A stretch of DNA of 64,000 nt, taken from the NCBI RefSeq assembly GCF_013141725.1, contig NZ_WHNZ01000081.1, positions 62,001 to 126,000 on the forward strand. Reading direction: 5' to 3'. Both the position numbers and the translations under genes were made by a program. This DNA comes from Paenibacillus planticolens (lineage in GTDB: Bacteria; Bacillota; Bacilli; Paenibacillales; NBRC-103111). Under the pieces are notes generated by a model. The model was given only the letters and a program-made list of their open reading frames with translations. It was not told the origin of the DNA and made no database searches. Below are positions 45,801-52,621 of this stretch, in pieces; the stretch's first letter is position 1; each line of letters begins with the position of its first letter.

Positions 45801-47149
45801 ACGCCTTCCTTGCGGCCGTCCTCGGCTCCGGGAACACCTTGGGCGTAGTTCATGTTTGGATTCATGCTAGTAGCCGGATCGATGAACCACGTTTTGATCA
45901 GCAGGGCAGCTCGCGCAGCGTAATTTGGATCATTGGTAAAATAATAAGCGAGCGCAAGCGTAGAAACCGCATCGCGAAGATCGATGAAATTTTGCTTATC
46001 GTATTTATTCGTATATCCCTCGGGATTAAATTGGCCGTCTCGGTTAATATACGGCAGCCCGGTCGGCGAGGTTGGGTCCGGCCACCAGTACGGGCCGACA
46101 CTCCAGTAGTCGTGTTTATTGCCGCTAGGAGCCAAACCGGTCTTATTCATGACGGAATAAGGGCCTTTGGTTAAAGCCAGATCCGCATCGCTGCGCAATT
46201 TATTAACGGCATCGGTATAATCCGTATTTCCTGGCGCGGAAAGCTTATTTTTAACGGTAATCATTTGATTGGTGTTATATAAAAGAGTATTCGGATAAAG
46301 GGCAACACCCGGCACGACAGAAACAAATACAGACTTGCTCAAACTGTTATCGCTTGCTGCGTTTTGGAGGGCAAAGGTATACGACTGTCCGTTAGTTAAG
46401 CCGGTAAATGTCGTGGAATTCGTCCCCACGGCTACCGTCATCTTTCTGCTGCTGTCGTTCACGTCAGTGACAACGGTCGCCACGGCATCCAAAAATTTAG
46501 GGTCCTGCGGCGTGTTCTCCCACGTTACTACGGCCGACTTGTCACCACCGGTTGCAAAAACGGAAGGGACAGGAGCGGGTTCGGTGGGGCCGGTCGGAAC
46601 AAGATACAATTCAAGCTCGCTTAACTGAAAATTCGGCGTAGCGTTGGAGAAACTGAACGATACTTTTGCATATCGCCCTGTTACAGAAGGAAACGTCACG
46701 GTTTCTGTCTTGGTGCTCGTTCCTTTATTGACTACGGCGGCATCGTAGGCGGTTGTCCAAGTCGAGGTGTTGTTCGAATACTCGATTTTGACATTTTTTA
46801 CGCCATTGCTTAAAGGCAGTTGAAAGACAGCTTTATTGTACGTTTTTGCTGTCCCCAAATCGACGATGAACCAAGCTCCGTTCGGACTCTTGGCAACGTC
46901 GCGGTCGGTTGAGTTCGGCTGCCATACGGTCGAACTGCTGCCGTCGATGGCCATGGCTGCGGTATTCGATACTCCTTGAGAGCTGAATCCCACTCCCGTT
47001 CCGCCGGCAATCGTCGCGCCAAGCACCAAATTTGCGGAATCCGCTTTGACGAGTGGGGTTACCCATCCTGCGGGAGCCAGCAGGGTGATGCAAAGAGTGA
47101 GGACGAGCAGGCCGCTCATTTTGCTTGTAAAACGATGTAACAGACCCAT
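42863..47149 (-). CDS. Secreted alginate-lyase-family protein with CBM32, cohesin, FIVAR and dockerin
   Basis: A 1428-aa secreted protein, the only member of the set on the minus strand. Order: signal peptide (1-36); CBM32/F5-8C-like (40-185); fibronectin III (190-283); alginate_lyase-family (alpha/alpha) toroid (290-670); Ig-like module with the NDEILVTVP...NDFTNPVVYTV pattern (690-770); unassigned beta-sandwich (772-985); second such Ig-like module (995-1078); atrophied-Big Ig-like (1080-1165); cohesin-like (1166-1290); FIVAR; dockerin (1365-1428). Family hallmarks are DYWSVGPYWWPDP near 345 and NNHGAWYD near 501, the Asn-His pair expected to be catalytic. Such enzymes cleave uronic-acid polymers (alginate, glucuronan or related) by beta-elimination. 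GGAGGGT precedes the ATG by five bases. Its promoter carries a perfect cre site, so glucose repression is likely. Confidence 0.87.
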   Translation of the reverse strand: MGLLHRFTSKMSGLLVLTLCITLLAPAGWVTPLVKADSANLVLGATIAGGTGVGFSSQGVSNTAAMAIDGSSSTVWQPNSTDRDVAKSPNGAWFIVDLGTAKTYNKAVFQLPLSNGVKNVKIEYSNNTSTWTTAYDAAVVNKGTSTKTETVTFPSVTGRYAKVSFSFSNATPNFQLSELELYLVPTGPTEPAPVPSVFATGGDKSAVVTWENTPQDPKFLDAVATVVTDVNDSSRKMTVAVGTNSTTFTGLTNGQSYTFALQNAASDNSLSKSVFVSVVPGVALYPNTLLYNTNQMITVKNKLSAPGNTDYTDAVNKLRSDADLALTKGPYSVMNKTGLAPSGNKHDYWSVGPYWWPDPTSPTGLPYINRDGQFNPEGYTNKYDKQNFIDLRDAVSTLALAYYFTNDPNYAARAALLIKTWFIDPATSMNPNMNYAQGVPGAEDGRKEGVLESDKLLEIIDAIELISNSPSWTAGDTQSFKNWLFRYTNWLATNQLAQDEKNSLNNHGAWYDIQYVDYLLYLGKKAEAQAYLQNTTIPRIAYQITSNGTMPAELRRTRPFHYFLFDLMPFSMLAILGDKIGVDVWNSSGNIKKAYDFIAPYIVDFSKWPYLETLPQDDESPFAKYLREAAVVFGTDALRSTADIMEKALTPDQPNTNRANLVSPGIEPFGPHKEFVAFGFQGLYTPVQGAIQTNDEILVTVPKDTVLTGLVASFTITGASVKVGSVTQVNGVTPNDFTNPVVYTVVSPGGQTRNYTVKVVKSSSNLPFTMYAVGFNDYRQDPFVEAKLKEDSAYNKNLFDVIAPLPQAASDFEPFTWYKGFYNNGTLVSQAQVFIKDGNSQHTQSMPAAIRLLKDSNFGSSITANVDTTNYANISGSFFARTQDQNTSTGYKLYTEWSVDGGATWNVANTLVRDSSNTTLTDSYNNIPFAFSINDSRADNNRNFLLRFRLDKSSAGYMNFDDLQLFGAPIYDLSQKDLTSFSFQTLSLPVTGIIKANNDIVLTVPKGTDVTKLTASFSTTGERVRVGSKIQDSDNTVNDFSSPIVFTVDAGDGSWKNYTVKVSIEQQTPADIAAGITFIEAPDQHAVKLALPSVPDGYTITIKSSDRPDIISLDGTIIPPNADTTVTLVLEVTRTSDGTKASTISIPVAITAAKTVIATLTGSGSVIAGGSFDLTYGLANVTSRVYAQDFTFTYDPNQVEFVSAASVKAGFQLVGQSEKAGEIRFIAASLGPEMAVDTSGDLLLLHWRAKSASTSAAITVSKILISNGNGLETSVTGAYHPITILTNVDKAALDALIGNAQSVYHAAVEGTHIGQYPIGTKALLLAAINSAQAVSGNQNAAQQQVDQSVAALQAALQAFTASVIAPAPGDLNGDGKITIGDLAIVASCYGKTSADPNWNQYRIADMNNDGKIDIFDLAFIASKILSSN

Positions 47150-47196
47150 ATTCTACCCTCCAGTTAGTTGCTGATTTGTACCTTGATGCAGCGCAT

Positions 47197-47222
47197 ATGT
47201 AAGCGCTTTCTATTCGATTATA
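47197..47222 (-). promoter_or_regulatory. Promoter -10 box with cre site for the lyase gene
   Basis: On the minus strand TATAAT lies at 47222-47217. Immediately downstream, over the expected start site, is a 15-base match to the CcpA cre consensus (plus-strand ATGTAAGCGCTTTCT, 47197-47211). This placement is typical of direct CcpA repression. No good -35 box is seen. Confidence 0.75.
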
Positions 47223-47369
47223 ACCTAAACTCCTTTTGGCGTCTTTGTATTAATTTTTGATTTTTTTGATGTTTTTTTGGGTATTAGCAAAAATGTGGAC
47301 GACCTGCTCCTAATCCATGGTAAAATTGAGCTGTTTTAGAAGTTCAGGCACCGATAAGGAGAGAATTAA

Positions 47370-47915
47370 ATGAGGGTTGCTCCCAAACAATTTGATGTGA
47401 ATAATTTACGGTATACGATTAGGTCTGCCGTAGAAAAAGATGCGAAACAGCTGTCTGAAGTCCGATTGCAAATCGACGGGGAAACAGAAAATTTCGACCG
47501 GGAAAAAGGCGAAGCATTCATGGATGAATCTGGTTTTAAACAGCTGATTAAAGAGGATACTGAAGCTAGTAATAACCTATTTTTGGTTGCTGAAGAGAAT
47601 GATAAAATCGTAGGTTTTCTAAGAGGCGCAGGAAACAAATTGAAAAGAACGTCTCATAAAGTGGAATTTGGCATTGGTATCTTACAAGCCTATTGGGGAT
47701 TTGGCATAGGAAAAAACCTCTTAAAAGAATTTATTCATTGGGCGGATTCCAATGGAATCAAAAAAATCTCGCTGCATGTGCTCGAAACGAATGAAAAAGC
47801 GATAAAGCTTTATCAAAACCATGGTTTTGAAGTAGAGGGCGTTCTAAAAAAAGACAAACTTCTATCGGATGGAAACTACTATAGTACCATAGTTATGGGA
47901 AGGTTGAATGGGTAA
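47370..47915 (+). CDS. GNAT-family N-acetyltransferase
   Basis: A 181-aa cytoplasmic acyl-CoA-dependent acetyltransferase. The acetyl-CoA-binding motif A is seen near residues 108-122 (GILQAYWGFGIGKNLL), followed by the C-terminal helix-strand with ETNEKAIKLYQNHGFEVEG. The first 20 residues precede the GNAT fold proper. AAGGAGAG lies six bases before the ATG. It is a single gene between the cluster and the leftward signalling operon, with a shared bidirectional terminator downstream. The acetyl acceptor cannot be told; the overall pattern is closest to RimJ/RimL- or YkwB-like general GNATs. Confidence 0.85.
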   Translation: MRVAPKQFDVNNLRYTIRSAVEKDAKQLSEVRLQIDGETENFDREKGEAFMDESGFKQLIKEDTEASNNLFLVAEENDKIVGFLRGAGNKLKRTSHKVEFGIGILQAYWGFGIGKNLLKEFIHWADSNGIKKISLHVLETNEKAIKLYQNHGFEVEGVLKKDKLLSDGNYYSTIVMGRLNG

Positions 47916-47919
47916 AAGC

Positions 47920-47957
47920 AAACGGCTCTGCCCGCAGTTCCTGCGTCAGAGCCGTTT
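47920..47957. terminator. Bidirectional terminator
   Basis: AAACGGCTCTG (47920-47930) pairs perfectly with CAGAGCCGTTT (47947-47957), with an inner CGCAG/CTGCG stem. It separates the acetyltransferase from the convergent response-regulator gene and serves both. Confidence 0.85.
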
Positions 47958-47959
47958 CT

Positions 47960-48328
47960 TCATGCTTCTTTCAAGTATTTCATAATCTTCTCCAGCAGCC
48001 TGCTCCACTCCACAGGCTTCGTATCGAAATCATCGCAGCCTGCTTCGAAAGCCTGTTCCCGGTCCGACGCCATCGCGTGGGCGGTTAGCGCAATAATAGG
48101 GATTTCTTTCGTCTCCGGCGATGCTTTCAGCTCCCGGATGGCGCTCCAGCCGTCCAATACGGGAAGGCTCATATCCATCAAAATCAAATTCGGCGATTCG
48201 GTCCTGGCCAAGTCGACGCCTTGCTGTCCATCCTCGGCCATGATGACCTCATACCCTTTGCGCAGTAAACGGCGGGATAACATGTCCCGGTTCATTTCGT
48301 TATCTTCTACCAAAAGAATCTTATACAT
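47960..48328 (-). CDS. CheY-like single-domain response regulator
   Basis: A 122-aa stand-alone receiver domain. The acidic pocket (LLVEDNE), phospho-acceptor Asp52 (LILMDMSLP), Thr of IIALTAHA and Lys of TKPV are all present. I chose the ATG at 48328, seven bases after GGGGAAA; an ATG five codons earlier is possible. It is the last gene of the leftward operon and follows the hybrid kinase closely. In the DivK/CheY style it would receive phosphate from the kinase and act by protein-protein contact, since there is no output domain. Confidence 0.9.
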   Translation of the reverse strand: MYKILLVEDNEMNRDMLSRRLLRKGYEVIMAEDGQQGVDLARTESPNLILMDMSLPVLDGWSAIRELKASPETKEIPIIALTAHAMASDREQAFEAGCDDFDTKPVEWSRLLEKIMKYLKEA

Positions 48329-48350
48329 GATTAGTTTCCCCATTGTTATC

Positions 48351-50054
48351 TCAGATCATCTGTTCATCCTTAGCGTCAGTCATCAGCCTGCGGATCTCAA
48401 GCAATAAGGCATCCCGTTTAAAGCTGCCTTTTTGAATAATATTTTTGACATAGCCGTTAAGGCGCATGCGGTCTTCCGAGGTAATATCTTTTGCTGTCAC
48501 GACCACGATTGGAATTTGCCGCCAATCTTCGTTTTTTCGCAGTTCCGTGACGAATTCGAAGCCATCCATCTTTGGCATCATTAAATCAAGCAGGATCAGT
48601 TGGGGGAGCGATTGCGACATGGATTGCAAGGCGGCACGGCCATTTGCCGCTTTAGCCACTATGTAGCCCTCTTTTTCCAACATCTGAGTCATCATTTGAC
48701 TTGTCGTCACATCATCTTCAATGACTAATACAACGTTGGATTGTCGCTCCGGAATGTGTTTATCCAATATCGGAATTAATTTCTCCCGATGAATCGGTTT
48801 GATCAAAAACTCGGAGGCACCGAGGGCATAACCCAAATTTTTATCATCGGTCATGGTCATCATGATGACAGGGATACCGGCTAATTCAGGGTCATTCTTA
48901 AGCGTGGTCAGCACGGACCAACCATCCATTCCCGGCATGAGCACATCTAGGGAGATCAAGGAGGGATGCAGTTCTTTGGCCAATCGAATTCCTTCTTGAC
49001 CGGTTTGGGCCAGCGCTACTGTACATCCTTCTTTATGAAGAAACCGCTGCATCAACTTCAGCATGCTCGGGTCATCATCAATGACGAGCACAGTGCGGTT
49101 ACCCTCCAGCGTCTGATCGCGGTCATCCGTTAGCGGATCTTGCACAGTATCCCCTTCAAGGATGGGCAGCCAGACAGTAAAGGTTGTACCTTGACTATAG
49201 ACGCTATCAACTGTAATGCTGCCGCCCATCACATGGCACAGCTTCTGGCTGATCGCCAGCCCCAGCCCTGTACCACCATATTTCCTCGTTGTTGATGAGT
49301 CTGCTTGTTTGAAAGCCTCGAATACATGCTCGATTTGCTCAGGGGTCATACCGATGCCTGTGTCTTGAATACGGAAGGCGATGCCAGGACGTTCATTCTC
49401 CGTTTCATGCCGGACATTGAGCCGTATCGTTCCGTTCCTTGTGAATTTGCCGGCATTGCTCAGTAAATTAAACAGCACTTGACGCAATTTGGTGATGTCC
49501 GTTTTCATCTCGCCTTCAGGGAAAGCCGATTCCAGGCGGTTGCCATTCATCTCGATAAGCGGAGTGACGGTGGTTAATACTTCTTTCAAAAGTATCGGTA
49601 TGTCGCAAACTTCCAGGTACAAGTCTATTTTACCGGCTTCGATTTTGGACAGATCCAGTATGTCGTTAATAAGCGTCAGCAAATGTTTGCCAGCATGATG
49701 AATTTTGCCCAGATCATCTGCAAAAACTTGTTCGCCTAAATCCTCAGCATCTTCTTTGAGCATTTCGCTGTACCCGATGATGGCGTTGAGGGGCGTGCGC
49801 AATTCATGGCTCATATTGGCCAGAAACTGGCTTTTGATTTGATTGGCTTCAACGGCTTCATCGCGCGCTTTGGATAGCTCGGCCGTGCGTTCCTTCACCA
49901 ATTCTTCCAGTTGGTCGTTTAATTGTCGCAGCTCTTGATTGACATAATAGATTTCCCGGGTTTTCTCCTCGGCAATCTGCTCTGCAGCTTTGCGGGCTTT
50001 CCTTTCCCGTTCCAACTGTCTTCGCAGAACATCGAGTTCCTGCGGCTCTTGCAT
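48351..50054 (-). CDS. Cytoplasmic hybrid histidine kinase with two receiver domains and no own sensor
   Basis: A 567-aa soluble kinase. Order: N-terminal coiled coil (about 1-70) with no membrane segment or PAS domain; HisKA with phospho-acceptor His83 (ANMSHELRTPLNAI); HATPase (about 190-298) with DTGIGM and GGTGLGL; receiver 1 (about 321-433) with Asp370; receiver 2 (about 441-558) with Asp490. Its ATG directly abuts the stop of the H-NOX gene, with the GGAAGTGA box inside that gene. Stand-alone H-NOX proteins are known to control adjacent soluble kinases by binding them, so the missing sensor is most simply supplied by the neighbour. Phosphate may pass to the downstream CheY-like protein or to the REC-HD-GYP protein. 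Confidence 0.92.
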   Translation of the reverse strand: MQEPQELDVLRRQLERERKARKAAEQIAEEKTREIYYVNQELRQLNDQLEELVKERTAELSKARDEAVEANQIKSQFLANMSHELRTPLNAIIGYSEMLKEDAEDLGEQVFADDLGKIHHAGKHLLTLINDILDLSKIEAGKIDLYLEVCDIPILLKEVLTTVTPLIEMNGNRLESAFPEGEMKTDITKLRQVLFNLLSNAGKFTRNGTIRLNVRHETENERPGIAFRIQDTGIGMTPEQIEHVFEAFKQADSSTTRKYGGTGLGLAISQKLCHVMGGSITVDSVYSQGTTFTVWLPILEGDTVQDPLTDDRDQTLEGNRTVLVIDDDPSMLKLMQRFLHKEGCTVALAQTGQEGIRLAKELHPSLISLDVLMPGMDGWSVLTTLKNDPELAGIPVIMMTMTDDKNLGYALGASEFLIKPIHREKLIPILDKHIPERQSNVVLVIEDDVTTSQMMTQMLEKEGYIVAKAANGRAALQSMSQSLPQLILLDLMMPKMDGFEFVTELRKNEDWRQIPIVVVTAKDITSEDRMRLNGYVKNIIQKGSFKRDALLLEIRRLMTDAKDEQMI

Positions 50055-50600
50055 CTATTTCACTTCCGCTTCCGTTAAAATAAATCGAGCTGCCGTACCT
50101 TCGTCTAAATTCTCACGCACCATGTTAATGTTTTCGCCGTAATATTGAATACATCCGTTGATAAGTCCTTCCGCCAAATCGGCAAAAGGCCGTGAAGAGC
50201 GATAGGACATGATGAGCGTTCCCGGAACGGGCGTTTCATACTCAAAAGCGGGCAGTTCTGCGCCTGGATACAACTTCCGGACTTCAACGTGGATATAACT
50301 GTCTACCTTTTGCAGGAAACTGAAGACCGAACTGTTTTCCTGGATGAATTGAGGATGAAGTTCGATCAGTTGGGTGAACAAATATTCACCGAAGGTGCGC
50401 ACCAAGTCGGCAACTGGGATGTTGGTCCGTTGGCTGAGCTGAACGACAAGCTGAATCATTTCATGGTGTCCATATGTACCGACTGACGTATAACTGCCGC
50501 CTGACGGCAAATCGGAATTCTCAATAATCTGATCGACGATATGCAGGGAAAATTTATTCTCAACCATTTCCAAAAAAGAAGTAAACACCATGCCTTTCAT
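50055..50600 (-). CDS. H-NOX heme-based gas sensor protein
   Basis: A 181-aa stand-alone H-NOX (HNOB) domain. The expected proximal heme ligand is His104 in DSYIHVEV, with Pro117 and the heme-propionate-binding YxSxR motif at Tyr133-Ser135-Arg137 (YRSSR). The start MKGMVF is the family's usual N-terminus, and its ATG overlaps the stop of the HD-GYP gene (ATGA), so I prefer it to a TTG 45 bases upstream. H-NOX proteins bind NO or O2 and pass the signal to partner kinases or cyclases; the few residues seen do not settle which gas. The neighbours are a c-di-GMP phosphodiesterase and a sensorless kinase. Confidence 0.9.
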   Translation of the reverse strand: MKGMVFTSFLEMVENKFSLHIVDQIIENSDLPSGGSYTSVGTYGHHEMIQLVVQLSQRTNIPVADLVRTFGEYLFTQLIELHPQFIQENSSVFSFLQKVDSYIHVEVRKLYPGAELPAFEYETPVPGTLIMSYRSSRPFADLAEGLINGCIQYYGENINMVRENLDEGTAARFILTEAEVK

Positions 50601-51661
50601 CCTAACACCGTCCATTTCAAGTTTGAATTGCTGTTCCTTTGCCAAATCCCCATGAAGGCGTCAACGACTTTCGGGTCAAAATGAATGCCGCGCTGCTTCC
50701 GTATTTCTTCCAATGCTTCTTCCTCTGACCATGCCGGCTTATAGGGACGCTCGTGCGTTAGCGCATCGTAGAAATCCGCAATCGCCACAATGCGTCCAGC
50801 CAGCGGAATGTCTTCCCCGCTTAAACCGTTCGGATAGCCTGTGCCATCCCATTTCTCATGGTGTGACAAGGCAATCGTTCCAGCCAATTGCAGGACGCGA
50901 AAGAGGCTGCCCTCCAGGATGCTTGCCCCGATTGTCGTATGGGTTTTCATATGATCGAACTCATCAGGTGTGAATCTTCCAGGCTTGAGCAAAATGTCAT
51001 CGGGGATACCGATTTTCCCTAAATCATGCAGCGGCGTAGCACGTTCTATAAGATCTACTTCGTGCTTCGGCAATCCTAATGCTTCGGCGATCTCTTTGGC
51101 CATCTTGCCTACGCGCTGGGTGTGCTGTCCGGTCTGATCATCGCGAAATTCGGAAGCGCGCCCTAGCAATTGCAAAATCTCCAGCTTAGCCTGTTCCAAT
51201 TCGGACGTCCGCTCCCGGACCCGCTGCTCCAGCCGATAGTTCTGATCTTGAAGCTGAAGGTAGTAGAAACGTGTTTTGAGCAAATTATTTATGCGCAGGA
51301 CGACTTCCGTTTTATCCAAAGGCTTGGTGAGAAAATCATGTGCGCCCAGGTGCAAGGCCTCCTTCTTGGCCTCTTGCGTGACATCTGCCGTAAGGACGAG
51401 AATGGGGAGGTAATTGACATCTTGAACAAGCTCTTTCAACCGTTTCAAAGCAGCGAACCCATCCATTTCCGGCATATGCAGATCCAATAAAATAATATCG
51501 GGCTTGACCTCCTCAAAGAGGTCCTCTAGACGTTTGGGCTCCGTCGTACAATGCAAATGGTTAAAACCCGCCCGGCGTAAGATACGTTCCAGCAAGCTAA
51601 TATTGTATTCCTGATCATCGATAATCAGAAATTGTGCGTTTTGCATCCAAGTCTCATCCAT
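50597..51661 (-). CDS. REC-HD-GYP response regulator, c-di-GMP phosphodiesterase
   Basis: A 354-aa two-domain protein: receiver (1-125) with Asp60 in IILLDLHMP, a coiled-coil linker (about 135-165), and an HD-GYP hydrolase (165-345). The HD pair is His212-Asp213 (LHDLGKIGIPDD), a second metal-binding cluster follows at SHHEKWDGTGYPNGL (266-280) and the GYP signature is intact, so cleavage of cyclic di-GMP is expected. It is first in the leftward operon; GAGGT lies seven bases before the ATG. A rise or fall in its phosphorylation by the downstream hybrid kinase would link gas sensing to c-di-GMP level, and so probably to motility or biofilm. Confidence 0.92.
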   Translation of the reverse strand: MDETWMQNAQFLIIDDQEYNISLLERILRRAGFNHLHCTTEPKRLEDLFEEVKPDIILLDLHMPEMDGFAALKRLKELVQDVNYLPILVLTADVTQEAKKEALHLGAHDFLTKPLDKTEVVLRINNLLKTRFYYLQLQDQNYRLEQRVRERTSELEQAKLEILQLLGRASEFRDDQTGQHTQRVGKMAKEIAEALGLPKHEVDLIERATPLHDLGKIGIPDDILLKPGRFTPDEFDHMKTHTTIGASILEGSLFRVLQLAGTIALSHHEKWDGTGYPNGLSGEDIPLAGRIVAIADFYDALTHERPYKPAWSEEEALEEIRKQRGIHFDPKVVDAFMGIWQRNSNSNLKWTVLG

Positions 51662-51850
51662 TGTTGTACCTCATTCCACACTATCAAACTTATAGGTACA
51701 ATAGTAACATAATATGTAAGTTTTCGGCTATCCGCTTTTGTCGAATTTTGTAAAATAAAAAGCTTGACTTCGAAGCTGATTTATTAGGTTATACAGAAAA
51801 TGGGGATAATAATGACCGGTGGATTCTGAAGCGACTGGGAGGAAAGATCA

Positions 51851-52480
51851 TTGAGAAACAAGATGAATCGTTTGAAAAGGATGAACTCTCTGGAGTATCT
51901 GATGTTCTCGGCTGCGGCTGGAATCATCGTGGGAATTCTTACCGTGTTAGGCCAACGTGTACTCCCGGGAAATTGGAATTCACTTGCAAACTCAGGCACA
52001 GTATGGTTGATTCCGGCTTTCTTCGTCGGGGCACTTGGTTCCACGAAAACCAGGTCTGCCATTGCCAGCATCCTATCACTTATCGGAATGGTAGCAGGAT
52101 ATTACGGTTATTCGATGATGATTCACGGCGTCGCTCACTCTTTATATTTTATTATGGTTTGGTTGGGAGCAGCTATGATCGGCGGTATTCTTTTTGGAAT
52201 TGCAGGCTATTTATGGAGCCGCGATATAGGAAGCAAACATAAATACGGAAGTGCCTTGATTGGCGGTGTATTTATTACCGAAGGATTGCATTTATTTATA
52301 CATATAGATGCTTATCGCCATATGCTAGCTGTTGGTGTAACCCAAATCATTGTTGGCTTTGTTCTTGTCCTTGTATTGGAACGTTCTACTAAAGAACGCA
52401 CCGCCTCTTTCCTTGTCATGCTGCCTGTTATTATATTAGGGTTGATCGGGTATCAGATCTTATATTATTTAACGACTTGA
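51851..52480 (+). CDS. Multi-spanning membrane protein of unknown function
   Basis: A 209-aa protein with about six or seven hydrophobic segments and short loops, few conserved polar residues, and a positively charged N-terminus. The start is a TTG five bases after GGGAGGAAAG. It resembles small integral-membrane proteins of unknown function found in Bacilli (DUF6518-like), but I cannot assign a role. It stands alone, divergent from the signalling operon. Confidence 0.7.
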   Translation: MRNKMNRLKRMNSLEYLMFSAAAGIIVGILTVLGQRVLPGNWNSLANSGTVWLIPAFFVGALGSTKTRSAIASILSLIGMVAGYYGYSMMIHGVAHSLYFIMVWLGAAMIGGILFGIAGYLWSRDIGSKHKYGSALIGGVFITEGLHLFIHIDAYRHMLAVGVTQIIVGFVLVLVLERSTKERTASFLVMLPVIILGLIGYQILYYLTT

Positions 52481-52621
52481 AACCAAGGTACAGAACTACC
52501 CTATCATTAACCTATTTTTTCCAAAAATATTCTTAATCTAGCTCTTAAACCAGGCAATTAGTCCATGCCTAAAATAAACGACTCGCGTACACTGAACTAT
52601 CTCTATAGGGAGGTGTCATTA

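Noticed and set aside
5803..47149. Cluster as a classical cellulosome with a scaffoldin
   Set aside because: No protein has more than one cohesin-like module, and there is no CBM3, S-layer or sortase anchor; the arrangement is one cohesin plus one dockerin per enzyme.
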